Positions 34,904-44,721 are shown, counted from the first letter of the stretch. The stretch is DNA of 64,000 nt from Flavobacterium tyrosinilyticum (GCF_023656565.1 NZ_JAMOKG010000004.1:248001-312000); one strand, 5' to 3'. Numbers and translations: made by a program. The notes: generated from the sequence alone by a model not told the origin.

Positions 34904-35880
34904 TATTTAAATTTATTCCCTACTTTATTTACCACCTTTATTATTTGTTTTTCAATGGCCACAGAAATAGGATAGTTGTCAAAATAATCGTTTCCTCCTT
35001 TAAAGTGAACCTCTGTTTTTTTTAATGATAAATTATCTCCTTTTCTTAATTCTAAATCTTTAATTTGATTATATAAGAAAGGAAATAATTGATATTTATT
35101 CAATATTAATTCTCTTGCTTCTGAAATAGCTTCTAGATTATCTTCCCATTTAGCAGAATTAACTATCTCTTTTAAAAACAAATCGATGTGCTTGTCATTG
35201 GGATCAATTTGAATGAAGGAATTTTTAGGAAAAAAATTTTCTATCGCATTACATCCAAAATACAATGGCATTGTAAAACTTAAAAAGCAATCTATAATTT
35301 TTTCTGTCCAATAATAATCACTTTGAAAATTTTCATAAGCAATTGCGTATTTAGATTTATCCAGAACATCCCATTTATCATCGATAGGTTTTATGCCTCT
35401 GCCATAAAGATTCACAAAAGGCAAGTTTTGAATATTCTCTAAGAAATCCATTCTTGTGTTATGTCCTTTAGATGTTCTTTGATTACTCGTAATCCAAACA
35501 ATTGTATTTTCTTTTTCTAGACTTTCAGCTTTAAGCTCACTCAAAAAATCATAATCTTTATTGACATGCCATGGCAATGCACCATGCGAAAGAATATTAT
35601 TTTTCTTAATATCTAACTGATTATAAACAAGTTTTGTCTTTTTATTAGCATATTGTCTATACTTAGAAATCTCGTTTGGTGGTTCTAAGCATAAATGCAA
35701 AATATTATTCTCGTTAACTTTAATTGAAAAATCTTCCTTAGGATATTCTAAGATTACTAAATAATCACATTCATCAATATCATCTTCTGTAAAAGTAAAA
35801 TCCTTCCACTTCATTGAATTATTTGGTGTTTGCCTTTTTAAGTCGGGATAACTAAAGTAACGTTCTAATTTAATTATCAT
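34903..35880 (-). CDS. Glycosyltransferase family 10 (alpha-1,3-fucosyltransferase-like)
   Basis: The 325-residue protein has the GT10 donor motif: KYAIAYENFQSDYYWTEKII followed by DCFLSFTMPLYFGC (about 178-212), equivalent to the conserved FEN...DYVTEK...P.y.G segment. It also has IVWITSNQRTSKGHNTRMDF upstream. GT10 enzymes move L-fucose from GDP-fucose to GlcNAc, as in Lewis-type structures. The donor pathway, gmd plus fcl, is in the same locus. No heptad repeats as in the Helicobacter enzymes are seen. The acceptor is unknown. Confidence 0.82.
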   Translation of the reverse strand: MIIKLERYFSYPDLKRQTPNNSMKWKDFTFTEDDIDECDYLVILEYPKEDFSIKVNENNILHLCLEPPNEISKYRQYANKKTKLVYNQLDIKKNNILSHGALPWHVNKDYDFLSELKAESLEKENTIVWITSNQRTSKGHNTRMDFLENIQNLPFVNLYGRGIKPIDDKWDVLDKSKYAIAYENFQSDYYWTEKIIDCFLSFTMPLYFGCNAIENFFPKNSFIQIDPNDKHIDLFLKEIVNSAKWEDNLEAISEARELILNKYQLFPFLYNQIKDLELRKGDNLSLKKTEVHFKGGNDYFDNYPISVAIEKQIIKVVNKVGNKFK

Positions 35881-35881
35881 A

Positions 35882-37006
35882 TTATCTGTCTCTAAATTGT
35901 TTTTGATGATTCATTTGCCAAATTTTATCACCTTGAAGAGAGTCTAAAAATAATTCAGCGCTATTTCCAGTGCCAAAATCGGCATCACTTTGTTTTACCT
36001 TATGAGAGTCTATAATACTTAATGCTTTTGAAATATTCTTTTTTTCATAATCGACATTTATAATATCGGCGTGAACTGCTCTATTTTGTTGACGAGTACC
36101 AATATTAATAATTGGTATTCCATAATAAGGAGCTTCGCGAATTCCTGCACTGCTATTACCTATAATGAATTGAGAGTTTTTTAATAATGTCAAGAAATAT
36201 TCAAATCGCAACGACGGAAAAATCCTGAAACGAGAATTGCCACTTAGTCTTTTGTAAGCATCCAGAATTATCTGGCTTCCTAAATCATTATTAGGAAAAA
36301 CAACAACATAATTATGAGTATCATTCAATAATGCTTCAACAAAATTGGTTGCGTAGTCTTCCATCGAATCGATTTCAGTTGTTATGGGATGAAACATTAC
36401 GATAGCAAACGAATTAAAATCAATTTGATAATATTGTTTTGCAATTTCTAAATCCGGAAGTTTATCAGAAAACATAATATCAATATCAGGAGAGCCAATA
36501 GTAAAAATAGATTCTTTTATTTCTCCCATTTGCTTCAAGCGTTTTGCAGCTTCGGCATTGGAGACAAAATGAATATGACTCAATTTACTCACGCTATGTC
36601 GAATCAATTCATCAACGGTTCCTGATATTTCTCCGCCCTCAATGTGGGCTACCAAAATATTATTTAATGATCCTACAATAGCTCCAGCCAGAGTTTCTAC
36701 TCTATCTCCATGAACCAGAATCAAATCTGGTTCTACAATTTTGACATAATTTGAGAGTCCTTCAATGGTCTTGGCAAGTGTCAAATCCATGGTAGTTTCA
36801 TGGGTATGATTCTTAAATGTATGTATGTTTTTGTAACCGCAACGCTGAATTTCAAGCAATGTATATCCGTATTCTTCTTGTAAGTGCATACCGGTAACTG
36901 CCACAAAAACTTCAAATGTGTGTTGAGATTCCAGAATTGAAATCAACGATTTTATTTTACCAAAATCAGCTCGTGTTCCGGTAAGGAAAAGGATTTTTTT
37001 ATTCAC
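35882..37006 (-). CDS. neuC: UDP-N-acetylglucosamine 2-epimerase, hydrolysing (NeuC type)
   Basis: It makes ManNAc and UDP from UDP-GlcNAc, the first step of sialic acid synthesis. The 374-residue protein has ILFLTGTRADFGKIKSLI, ILVHGDRVETLAGAIVGSLN, VAHIEGGEISGTVDELIRHS and FIIGNSSAGIREAP, all at expected sites for hydrolysing 2-epimerases. Several blocks, such as PNNDLG and FPSLRFEYFLTLLKN, look closer to Campylobacter NeuC1 than to LegG-type enzymes as I remember them. neuB and neuA lie just upstream, separated by one GT2 gene. Confidence 0.9.
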   Translation of the reverse strand: MNKKILFLTGTRADFGKIKSLISILESQHTFEVFVAVTGMHLQEEYGYTLLEIQRCGYKNIHTFKNHTHETTMDLTLAKTIEGLSNYVKIVEPDLILVHGDRVETLAGAIVGSLNNILVAHIEGGEISGTVDELIRHSVSKLSHIHFVSNAEAAKRLKQMGEIKESIFTIGSPDIDIMFSDKLPDLEIAKQYYQIDFNSFAIVMFHPITTEIDSMEDYATNFVEALLNDTHNYVVVFPNNDLGSQIILDAYKRLSGNSRFRIFPSLRFEYFLTLLKNSQFIIGNSSAGIREAPYYGIPIINIGTRQQNRAVHADIINVDYEKKNISKALSIIDSHKVKQSDADFGTGNSAELFLDSLQGDKIWQMNHQKQFRDR

Positions 37007-37052
37007 TTACTTAACCTTTTTTGTCTTAATAAATTTTCTATTTTGTCCTAAA

Positions 37053-38048
37053 TTATTTCTTGTAAAAAGACAAAAAAATAGGTTTAACTATTCTCTTTTT
37101 TAACTTATAAAAGAACAAATTAGTATTATTTATTTCTCTTTGATTCGTTTTGAAAACACTTTTATTTACTTCGCTCTTTTCGCTATTGTTTAACAAGTTT
37201 TTATTTTGGATTTCCACCATCCAATTCTCCACTTTATTTCCCATATGGAAAGCAAAATTATTAAAAGTGGATAATCTCATTTTATTGGCTAAATCAACAG
37301 GCAAATCAATATAATTATACTCAGAATTATTTCCTACCAAAGTAAGAGATGGTAATGTTGGAACAAATTCAAAAAGCAAAGATCTTTTAATAGTCACCAC
37401 TTGATGATTACTTCCTACAATTGCTTTCGTTCCATTTTTTTCAATTACCGGCCAAGCTATATTTGGATCCGTTTCTTTATCCCAATTAGTGCTTTCCAGA
37501 AACTTATTATAGGACTCAAAATTTTCTGGTATCGCCTCATATTTAAACTTAACTTTTTGCAAAAAGATTTTACTCCAAGTTGAAAAAGAAGCGTATGTAG
37601 GTTCCGTTCTCGAAGAAATAGGAGACACTAAACCAACATCAGGAATTGAATTAAATATCTTCTCAACAGCTTGCTGCCATCCTTCAACAAATAAAACATC
37701 GACATCAGAAAGTGTTACAAATTCTTCTCTGGCACCTCTTGCAGCTCCAATCAAAGCATCCATTTTTCCAATATTTTGTCTGTGATGTATTAAACAATTA
37801 ATTTTATCTTCTGAGTAAATTTTATTCAAGTAATCCGTAGTCTCAATACAGCTGCCGTTATTGACAACTGTGATTTCACATGATACGTTTTTTGTAACAG
37901 AAACAGATTCTAAACAGAGTTTCATTACATCAAAAACATTAGCATAATATCCGCTCATCTCGGGAATATAGACTACAATTACAACTCTGTGATTAGATTG
38001 TAAATCGATTGTATTCGCTTGTTTCTGAGGATTCATTCCTACTCTCAT
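37053..38048 (-). CDS. Glycosyltransferase family 2
   Basis: The 331-residue GT-A protein has VVIVVYIPEMSG at the N terminus, an ITVVNNGS turn, NIGKMDALIGAARGAREEFV and the metal site FVTLSDVDVLFVEGWQQAVE (about 113-132). The C-terminal half lacks the usual ED acceptor loop and instead has KAIVGSNHQVVTIKRSLLFE. It is inserted between neuB and neuC, so a role in handling the sialylated unit is plausible but unproven. Residue 5 is a second possible start. Confidence 0.82.
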   Translation of the reverse strand: MRVGMNPQKQANTIDLQSNHRVVIVVYIPEMSGYYANVFDVMKLCLESVSVTKNVSCEITVVNNGSCIETTDYLNKIYSEDKINCLIHHRQNIGKMDALIGAARGAREEFVTLSDVDVLFVEGWQQAVEKIFNSIPDVGLVSPISSRTEPTYASFSTWSKIFLQKVKFKYEAIPENFESYNKFLESTNWDKETDPNIAWPVIEKNGTKAIVGSNHQVVTIKRSLLFEFVPTLPSLTLVGNNSEYNYIDLPVDLANKMRLSTFNNFAFHMGNKVENWMVEIQNKNLLNNSEKSEVNKSVFKTNQREINNTNLFFYKLKKRIVKPIFLSFYKK

Positions 38049-38051
38049 CGC

Positions 38052-39095
38052 TTAGTCTTTAAAATCACTAAAATCCAATTGATCATCTATTTCAATATCG
38101 CGTGTAGCAATTTTTCCAATCAAATCATCAAAATGTTCCGCTAAGATTTTCCCTGTTCCCGGGCGTTTTACCCAAATATTTTCTTTTGTAAATACTTCTC
38201 CTTTTTTTATGCTGGCAATCGTACAAACAGTTGCAAAAGCAAAATCAATTGTAACTTGTTCTTCTTTTGCCGGTTCTTTGATTCCGCCACGCATTTGCCA
38301 GATTTCATTCGAACTTATAATTAATTCTTTAGTTGCCTGCTCATCCATACTGCAAACAATATCCGGGCCTGTACGCTGCATATGGTCTGTAAAATGACGT
38401 TCCAAAATACTTGCGCCCAGAGCCACTGCACCCAAGCAAGCATTATTATTTAAAGTATGATCACTCAACCCAAAAACTTTATCCGAGAAAGCATTGTGCA
38501 TTTCTATCATCGCTCCAAAACGAACTAAATGTATCGGTGTTGGGTATAAATTTGTAGTATGCAATAAGGCAACAGGAACTTTGTGTTTATCAAAAATAGC
38601 AATTGCTTTACGAATACTTTCAATAGTATTCATACCTGTACTTAAAATAACTGGTTTCCCAAAAGATGCAATATGTTCCAGTAAAGGGTAATTATTACAT
38701 TCTCCCGAACCTATTTTATAAGCAGGCACGTCAAAATTTTTCAGTCTTTCAGCAGCTGCACGAGAAAAAGGAGTTGATATAAAAATCATTCCTTTACTTT
38801 CTACATAATTCTTTAGCTCTAACTCATCGCTTTCATTAAGCGAACAACGTTCCATAATTTCATAAATGGATACATCTGCGTTACCCGGAATTACTTTTTT
38901 TGCCGCTCCGGACATTTCATCTTCAACAATGTGGGTTTGGTGTTTTACTACTTCAACTCCTGCGCGATGAGCTGCATCGACCATTGCTTTGGCAACTTGT
39001 AACGATCCTTCGTGATTAATTCCTATTTCAGCAATTACTAACGGTGGATAATCAGGTCCTATTTTCCTTCCGGATATTTCTATATATGGATTCAT
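38052..39095 (-). CDS. neuB: N-acetylneuraminate synthase (NeuB)
   Basis: It condenses ManNAc with phosphoenolpyruvate to give Neu5Ac. The 347-residue protein has the TIM barrel (AEIGINHEGSLQVAKAM, VKHQTHIVEDEMSG, IGSGECNNYPLLEHIASFGK, HTTNLYPTP, GLSDHTLNN, LERHFTDHMQRTGPD) and a C-terminal antifreeze-like SAF domain (from about 285, with ENIWVKRPGTGK). The KHQTHIVEDEM and HTTNLYPTP stretches agree, from memory, with Campylobacter NeuB1, the true sialic acid synthase, rather than with LegI or PseI. It is preceded by neuA and followed by a GT2 gene and neuC. Confidence 0.93.
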   Translation of the reverse strand: MNPYIEISGRKIGPDYPPLVIAEIGINHEGSLQVAKAMVDAAHRAGVEVVKHQTHIVEDEMSGAAKKVIPGNADVSIYEIMERCSLNESDELELKNYVESKGMIFISTPFSRAAAERLKNFDVPAYKIGSGECNNYPLLEHIASFGKPVILSTGMNTIESIRKAIAIFDKHKVPVALLHTTNLYPTPIHLVRFGAMIEMHNAFSDKVFGLSDHTLNNNACLGAVALGASILERHFTDHMQRTGPDIVCSMDEQATKELIISSNEIWQMRGGIKEPAKEEQVTIDFAFATVCTIASIKKGEVFTKENIWVKRPGTGKILAEHFDDLIGKIATRDIEIDDQLDFSDFKD

Positions 39096-39110
39096 AAAAT
39101 GAGTTATGAT

Positions 39111-39776
39111 TTATAATTTATGTCTTTGAAACAGATATTCTGCATAATCCATGTCTTCTGGAGTATCAATATCAATATTGGCAAAAATATGATTTACATT
39201 TAATGGATAAGCATTTTTTGAAATAATAGTATCTTCTAAAATCAAAGCCGCTTTGGTAATGTACAATAGTCCATTTTCGAAAAATAATGGCTCCAAATCC
39301 TGGCTGCGTTGCCCAATATCATAATTAAAAGGCAGGAATTTGTTTTCTTTTATTTTACCAAATTTTTGGTGATTTCTTGTCACTGTAAATAAGCTATCAC
39401 AATTTTCTTTTTGATAAATTTCAAAAGATTCTTTTAACAAATTATCTGGTCTTAATGGATTTGTAGGTTGTAATAAAATTACATTTTCTACATTCTCTTC
39501 AAGAGATTCTAAAACATGTCTCATTGCAGAAACTGTGGGCTCTAAATCTCCAGATAACGTTTCTGGTCTATCAACTGCTTTTGCGCCATAAGATAATGCT
39601 ATCCTTTTTATACTTTCATTATCAGTTGAAACGTATAATTCATCAATAATTTCACTATTAGCTAATGCATATTGTATAGAATGTACTAATAAAGGCAGCC
39701 CTCCAAATAATTGTATGTTTTTTTCAGGGATTCGTTTCGATCCTCCTCTGGCAGGAATTATAGCTATTGTTTTCAC
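39111..39776 (-). CDS. neuA: CMP-sialic acid synthetase (acylneuraminate cytidylyltransferase)
   Basis: It activates sialic acid with CTP for transfer. The 221-residue protein has the nucleotide-binding start IAIIPARGGSKRIPEKNIQL, the sugar-site segment VDRPETLSGDLEPTVSAMRH, ILLQPTNPLRP, and the metal-binding C terminus IFANIDIDTPEDMDYAEYLF. It is a single-domain enzyme without an esterase extension. It precedes neuB by 15 bases and overlaps the upstream GT4 gene by four, so it is part of one transcript. Confidence 0.92.
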   Translation of the reverse strand: MKTIAIIPARGGSKRIPEKNIQLFGGLPLLVHSIQYALANSEIIDELYVSTDNESIKRIALSYGAKAVDRPETLSGDLEPTVSAMRHVLESLEENVENVILLQPTNPLRPDNLLKESFEIYQKENCDSLFTVTRNHQKFGKIKENKFLPFNYDIGQRSQDLEPLFFENGLLYITKAALILEDTIISKNAYPLNVNHIFANIDIDTPEDMDYAEYLFQRHKL

Positions 39777-40864
39777 TCGAAATTTTTCTTTGCATTCAAA
39801 ATAATCTCATTCATTCCTAAATTCCAGTTAGTAATAGAATATAAATTTCGTGGAATAGGTTCATATTCTATAGGATTCTCCATAAACTCGATCATCGCTT
39901 TTTCCCATTCTGAAACAAAATGAGGTTTTTCTATCAGTTTTCCCAGTTTTCCATATTGCATAACTTCTGGAACTCCCCCAATGGCAGAGGCAATACAATA
40001 ATTTCCACAATGCAGGGCTTCTATTAAACTTAATCCAAATCCTTCATGCCAAAGAGTAGGAAACAAATAACAATCTGTCATTTGCAAATAAATAGCGACT
40101 TCATTGTTAAGGACTTTCCCTAAATACTCTACTCCATTTTGAGGCGTTTTAGGTTCACATCCAATAATCCACAAAACGACATCTTGTCTATTAGAATAAA
40201 ATCTTCTCCATGCATCGAGCAAAAGGTTTAATCCTTTTTTGGGACGATCTTGCGAACACCAAACAAATACGGTTTTATTTCCAACTCCTTTACTTTCCTT
40301 TAAAACTTGTTTCTCTTTTTTCGAAAGCGGAAAAAACTTGTTAGTATCAATTCCATTATGTAAAACCGAAAATCGAGTGGGTAAAATCGTATAATAATTT
40401 TTGTGCGCCAAATAAGAATCATTTGTTAACAAAATCATCTCATCTATTGCTTCATAAAACCATCTTCCGTGATAATTTTCATGAAAAGGTGGAAATCCAT
40501 GATAAAAAAACTGTAAGTAACATTGCTTTCTTAATCCTGTATTTTCAAGCATTGTTATCAATGGTTTCACCAAACCATAGTTATCGATTATCTGAATGAT
40601 ATACTTTTCATCTGGCTTAATAATTTTTTTTAATTGCTCCAGATAGGCGTAATATCGATTTTTATGCCATCGTTCCAAAAGCTTTATCTTGATATCTCTA
40701 TTTACAGTTCCATAAACTACTGACGGTTCCGGACGCTCAGATGGCTTGCAAACGATATAATCTATTTGATGTGATGTAGACAGATAATTGTTATATAAGT
40801 TGGTCCAACTACCTGTAAGAGAAAAAGGTAACGGAAACTCTGAAATCAATATAACTTTGGACAT
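39773..40864 (-). CDS. Glycosyltransferase family 4
   Basis: The 363-residue GT-B protein starts VILISEFPLPFSLTGSWTNL, has LHNGIDTNKFFPLSKKEK near residue 170, VFVWCSQDRPKKGLNLLLDA and the donor motif WHEGFGLSLIEALHCGNYCI (about 280-300). No membrane segment is seen. It is the gene just before neuA and overlaps it by four bases. Sugar specificity is not known. Confidence 0.9.
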   Translation of the reverse strand: MSKVILISEFPLPFSLTGSWTNLYNNYLSTSHQIDYIVCKPSERPEPSVVYGTVNRDIKIKLLERWHKNRYYAYLEQLKKIIKPDEKYIIQIIDNYGLVKPLITMLENTGLRKQCYLQFFYHGFPPFHENYHGRWFYEAIDEMILLTNDSYLAHKNYYTILPTRFSVLHNGIDTNKFFPLSKKEKQVLKESKGVGNKTVFVWCSQDRPKKGLNLLLDAWRRFYSNRQDVVLWIIGCEPKTPQNGVEYLGKVLNNEVAIYLQMTDCYLFPTLWHEGFGLSLIEALHCGNYCIASAIGGVPEVMQYGKLGKLIEKPHFVSEWEKAMIEFMENPIEYEPIPRNLYSITNWNLGMNEIILNAKKNFE

Positions 40865-40871
40865 GGTATAA

Positions 40872-41948
40872 TTATAATTGCAACGTTAAGGTAATGCTCT
40901 TCAAATCTTCTGCTACAACATATTTATAAGTTGTATGCGAATAAAAAGAGGTCAAATGTAACAAAAGAACATCATTTATTTCTTTCAAGCTGTAATATTT
41001 AGGGATGCTTTTTCCCAAAAGTTTTTTTATATAATTTTTCAAAGTCTTAGCAGATGTATCTTCCTGAATCACAACTTTTAAAACCCTATTATTCAATTTT
41101 GGCAAAACCGAAAATAAAAAATTATCAATCACTTCTTTTTTATTCTGCAGCTCCAGGAAAATATCTGTTTTAGCAAGAAGTTCAAACTGATTTTCTGTGA
41201 TGACATTTCCCCAATTTTCATTATTTACCACACTATTTTTCAATAGAGCGTTCATTTTGAAATGTTCCTGGTTTATTTTCGAAATCGTATTGTGCTGCAA
41301 ACTAGTTGTTATTCTTTTCTTTAAAGAATTTCTATAAGTTGGATGCCATTGATGAAGCATTAAAACTTTTTTATCAAAAAATTCAACTTTTAGTCCGCTC
41401 AATTTCAGTCGAGCATGAACGTCTTCGTCTTCGCCTCCCCAGAAATTAAAAAATTCATCAAATCCTCTTATAGAAAGTAAAGCTTGCGTTGGAAACAATG
41501 AAAGGCCTTGAGCACCAATTGAACTTGTAAAAGCAATAGAATAATCATCAAACTCTTTGTTGATTTTAGTTTCTTGTTCACTCAAAAAACCAACTTTAAA
41601 ATAATGAGAACTTTCAGGAGATTTGATCTCATTTAATGTCGCTAAAAATTCTTTATGAAACAACATGTCAATATCTGCGACAAAAACATAAGGCGTACTA
41701 ATGTTTCGTAATCCTATATTGATTGCTTTTGCTCTCGACCACGGTTGATATAAATGATAGGAATAAATATAATCTGCGAACGAATATTGCTTCAAAACAT
41801 TTTGAAGTTCAGTTCTATTATCTAAAGCGGATCCAAAATCTACAAACAATACTTTAAATTCATTGACAGTTTGAGACAACAAACTATCCAATGACCTTTT
41901 TACTCTTTCAACTTCTTTATCTTTATATATATAAAGTATCGTTATCAT
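40872..41948 (-). CDS. GT-A glycosyltransferase (family 2 / galactosyltransferase-like)
   Basis: The 358-residue protein combines a GT2 start (ITILYIYKDKEVERVKRSLD, VLFVDFGS) with the metal site FVADIDMLFHKEFL. A galactosyltransferase-type acceptor loop follows, FDEFFNFWGGEDEDVHARLK (about 167-186), then LHQWHPTYRNS. That WGGEDED block is found in chondroitin-type and beta-1,4-galactosyl transferases, so a beta-galactosyl or GalNAc transfer is possible. The last 120 residues form an extra domain of unknown role. It starts a run of closely packed GT2 genes. Confidence 0.85.
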   Translation of the reverse strand: MITILYIYKDKEVERVKRSLDSLLSQTVNEFKVLFVDFGSALDNRTELQNVLKQYSFADYIYSYHLYQPWSRAKAINIGLRNISTPYVFVADIDMLFHKEFLATLNEIKSPESSHYFKVGFLSEQETKINKEFDDYSIAFTSSIGAQGLSLFPTQALLSIRGFDEFFNFWGGEDEDVHARLKLSGLKVEFFDKKVLMLHQWHPTYRNSLKKRITTSLQHNTISKINQEHFKMNALLKNSVVNNENWGNVITENQFELLAKTDIFLELQNKKEVIDNFLFSVLPKLNNRVLKVVIQEDTSAKTLKNYIKKLLGKSIPKYYSLKEINDVLLLHLTSFYSHTTYKYVVAEDLKSITLTLQL

Positions 41949-41969
41949 TGTCTTAAACCTTTCGGTATT

Positions 41970-42989
41970 TTAGTTTTTTGTTTGTTTTTTCTGCAACAAA
42001 ATCAGCAGTTTAATATAACCAACAAATATATTCGGACTCCAATTATACAACACTCTTTTAATCTGTGATGTTTTGAAATAAGTACCTTCAATAGGAATCT
42101 TACGGATGTTCTTTTTTATAATTGCAATTGTTTTCTGTGTGTATTCTGTTTCATCTTGTCTCAAACAAAGTTCAAGAAAATGTAAAGCATACTCTGTGTA
42201 AACTCTCTTTTTATAATTCAAAAAATTATGGTTTGTTTCGTTTCCTTTTATTTGGGAAACATATTGAAACAATTTTATTTTTGAAAGACATTTTTCATAA
42301 AGTGATTTGCTGTCTTTTAATGAAGTTTTATTCTCCTCATTTCTTCTTCTATAGAGATATAATGGAAGATTTGTATTCAAAAAATTAAAATTATGATTTG
42401 TGTATAATTTCAAATTAAAAAACTCATCTTCAAATACATTATCTTCTTGAAACCTTAAATCTTTCTCTAATACAAAACTTCTGTTATAAATACTAAAACA
42501 GACGTTTGGAGGCATACCATCGATTGAATTTTCAGTGTTTTTAACTAAAGCATTGATCCTTTGGGGAAAACTTATTGTTAAGGTTTCTAATTCATGATCT
42601 TTAAAATCAATTTTGGTAAAGTTCAGAATCGAAATATTTTCATATTCCTTTAGCAATTTTTCTAAATCAGAGAGTGCATTTTGAGTTATTAAATCATCAC
42701 TATCTACAAACCATAAATACTTTCCCGTTGCAATTTCCAAACCCGTATTTCTGGCAGATGCTGTACCTGAATTTGTTTTATGAACTATTTTAATGCACGC
42801 ATTATCTACAGCATAATTATCGCAAATTTCTCCAGAATTATCTGTTGATCCGTCGTTTACTAGGATAATTTCAAAATTCTGAAACGATTGAACTAAAATA
42901 CTCTCTAAGCAATCTTTAATGTATTTGTCTACATTATAGACTGGAATAATGATGCTGAAAAAAGGACGATTATCTGAATCTTTTTTCAT
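41970..42989 (-). CDS. Glycosyltransferase family 2
   Basis: The 339-residue GT-A protein is a classical EpsJ/WaaV-like transferase: FSIIIPVYNVDKYIKDCLES, ILVNDGSTDNSGEICDNYA, SGTASARNTGLEIATGKYLW and FVDSDDLI (metal site near 95). The C-terminal part is basic and helical with no membrane segment. It is overlapped by four bases by the upstream GT2 gene. Donor is unknown. Confidence 0.9.
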   Translation of the reverse strand: MKKDSDNRPFFSIIIPVYNVDKYIKDCLESILVQSFQNFEIILVNDGSTDNSGEICDNYAVDNACIKIVHKTNSGTASARNTGLEIATGKYLWFVDSDDLITQNALSDLEKLLKEYENISILNFTKIDFKDHELETLTISFPQRINALVKNTENSIDGMPPNVCFSIYNRSFVLEKDLRFQEDNVFEDEFFNLKLYTNHNFNFLNTNLPLYLYRRRNEENKTSLKDSKSLYEKCLSKIKLFQYVSQIKGNETNHNFLNYKKRVYTEYALHFLELCLRQDETEYTQKTIAIIKKNIRKIPIEGTYFKTSQIKRVLYNWSPNIFVGYIKLLILLQKKQTKN

Positions 42990-43879
42990 TTTTTCTTAAA
43001 TGTATAAAACAAAATCAGTCTGATAAATCTACTGAAACCTACAATTGAAAGATTCTTTATATATAGCCACGAAATCTTAAAAAAAAACGGAATTCTTTTT
43101 TTATCGTTTATATAACAGGTTGAAATATTCAAAAATAATTCCTCTTGTTGTGTTTTCGAAAAAAAATGCTTCTTATGTGACAAGAGATAATAATAAAAAT
43201 CAAATTTGGAATTATTCTTTTTCTTTGAATAAAGGATATTTCCAGAGATACTTATAGAGGAAACTCTAATTTTAATCACCGATTCGTTTATTGTAAAAAC
43301 AATACCAAAAGCTGAAAATTCCAAAACGCCTAAAACATCGGAATACCATGCCAATGGAAAATCAACGAATCCAATTTTCAACACTTTTTCTTTCAAAAAA
43401 ATGTATTCGCTTAAAGAACTTCTGCTCCTTCGAAATAAAAAATCTGTAGATTTCTCTTTTGTTGGATGATAATAAATTTCGGAATTAGTGTTGCTTTTTT
43501 CATTAAAAATCTGAGTTGCATATCTAATTACATTAATTCCTTCGCTTTTTATTTCAGGTAATTTTTTATAAAACTCTTCGATAGTATTTTCTTCCAAAAC
43601 ATCGTCGTCACCTAAAATCATGATCCATTCTTCTTTCTCTGTCAAGGTAATGCAACGATGCCATTGTTGGGTAAGTGAATTTCCTCCAAGATTAGTCTCA
43701 AAACGATGGTATAGAAAATTAAATTTGTCTTTAAACTTTTTTAGTAAATCAAGAGGATTTTCCGGACTGTCATCATCACCTATGTAAACTTTAAATCGTT
43801 TATCAGTTTGATTTGCCAGAGATTGCAATGCTTCTTCAAAAAAACTTAGTTTATAATATGGAATAACTATAGCAATCAT
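42986..43879 (-). CDS. Glycosyltransferase family 2
   Basis: The 297-residue GT-A protein starts IAIVIPYYKLSFFEEALQSL, with VYIGDDDSPENP and the metal site WIMILGDDDVLEENTIEEFY (about 89-108). The GN between LGG and LTQQWHRCI is the usual ribose-binding region. The C terminus is basic with aromatic residues and may touch the membrane. Overlaps of four bases on both sides show tight coupling with neighbouring GT2 genes. Confidence 0.88.
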   Translation of the reverse strand: MIAIVIPYYKLSFFEEALQSLANQTDKRFKVYIGDDDSPENPLDLLKKFKDKFNFLYHRFETNLGGNSLTQQWHRCITLTEKEEWIMILGDDDVLEENTIEEFYKKLPEIKSEGINVIRYATQIFNEKSNTNSEIYYHPTKEKSTDFLFRRSRSSLSEYIFLKEKVLKIGFVDFPLAWYSDVLGVLEFSAFGIVFTINESVIKIRVSSISISGNILYSKKKNNSKFDFYYYLLSHKKHFFSKTQQEELFLNISTCYINDKKRIPFFFKISWLYIKNLSIVGFSRFIRLILFYTFKKK

Positions 43880-44721
43880 TTATTTTTTTTATACAATCCA
43901 AAGATTGAGAAATGAAAAAAAGTAGTGCAAAACAAATCAATCACAAACTTTTTACTCTGTAATTTATTTTTAAATTCTGATTTTGTGCTTTTAATAACGG
44001 AATCTAAATGCTTAAAAGTTCCCAATTGCTTCACAAAGAAATCAGCGTGTTTAATGCTCATATATTCAAAAAGACTTTTGCGATTATCATTGGTTAAATC
44101 GGTTTGTCTTGAACTCTTTTTTATTCTATAATAAAATTCTACTTCTTTAATTTGAACTACTTCTCCGCCATTTTTTAATAACGAAATCCAAAATTCCCAA
44201 TCTTCTAAACCTGATTTCATTTGCTCATCGTATCCACCAATGAAATACCAATCTGTCTTTTTATAAAGTGCTGAACAAAATATTAAATTATCTCTTGATA
44301 AATTTTCTAAGGAGAAATCCGGTAAATTCCATTCTCCATTTTCATCACCAAATTTCATTGCCAGGCAGTATACTAATTTTAAAGAAGGATTCTCCTGAAA
44401 CAATTCACTTCCTTTTTTTATATAATTCTGACCAATTTTATCGTCAGCGTCTAATGGTAAAATTAATTCTCCTTTTGCTGTAGCTATTCCTAAATTTCTG
44501 GCATGACTAACACCTTTATTTTTAGAATAAACATATTTAAATCTTGTATCTTTTAAAATCCATTTTTTCGCTTCCTCTTCGGTATTATCCGGACTACCGT
44601 CATTTACAATAATACATTCCCAATTTTCATAAGTCTGATCTAATACTGATTGCAGAGACTCATCCAGATATTGGGATTGCTTATAGCATGGAACAATTAT
44701 AGATACTAATGGATTATTCAT
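43876..44721 (-). CDS. Glycosyltransferase family 2
   Basis: The 281-residue GT-A protein has PLVSIIVPCYKQSQYLDESL, CIIVNDGSPDNTEEEAKKW, KGVSHARNLGIATAKGELIL and PLDADDKIG as metal site (about 90-98), followed by GLEDWEFWISLLKNGGEV as acceptor ED loop. It is a complete, ordinary member of the family with no membrane segment. It abuts the next GT2 gene with no gap. The target sugar cannot be inferred. Confidence 0.9.
   Translation of the reverse strand: MNNPLVSIIVPCYKQSQYLDESLQSVLDQTYENWECIIVNDGSPDNTEEEAKKWILKDTRFKYVYSKNKGVSHARNLGIATAKGELILPLDADDKIGQNYIKKGSELFQENPSLKLVYCLAMKFGDENGEWNLPDFSLENLSRDNLIFCSALYKKTDWYFIGGYDEQMKSGLEDWEFWISLLKNGGEVVQIKEVEFYYRIKKSSRQTDLTNDNRKSLFEYMSIKHADFFVKQLGTFKHLDSVIKSTKSEFKNKLQSKKFVIDLFCTTFFHFSIFGLYKKNK

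Noticed and set aside
35882..39776. Legionaminic or pseudaminic acid pathway
   Set aside because: NeuB and NeuC motifs fit Neu5Ac better, and the dehydratase and aminotransferase genes are far from neuABC; kept only as an alternative.
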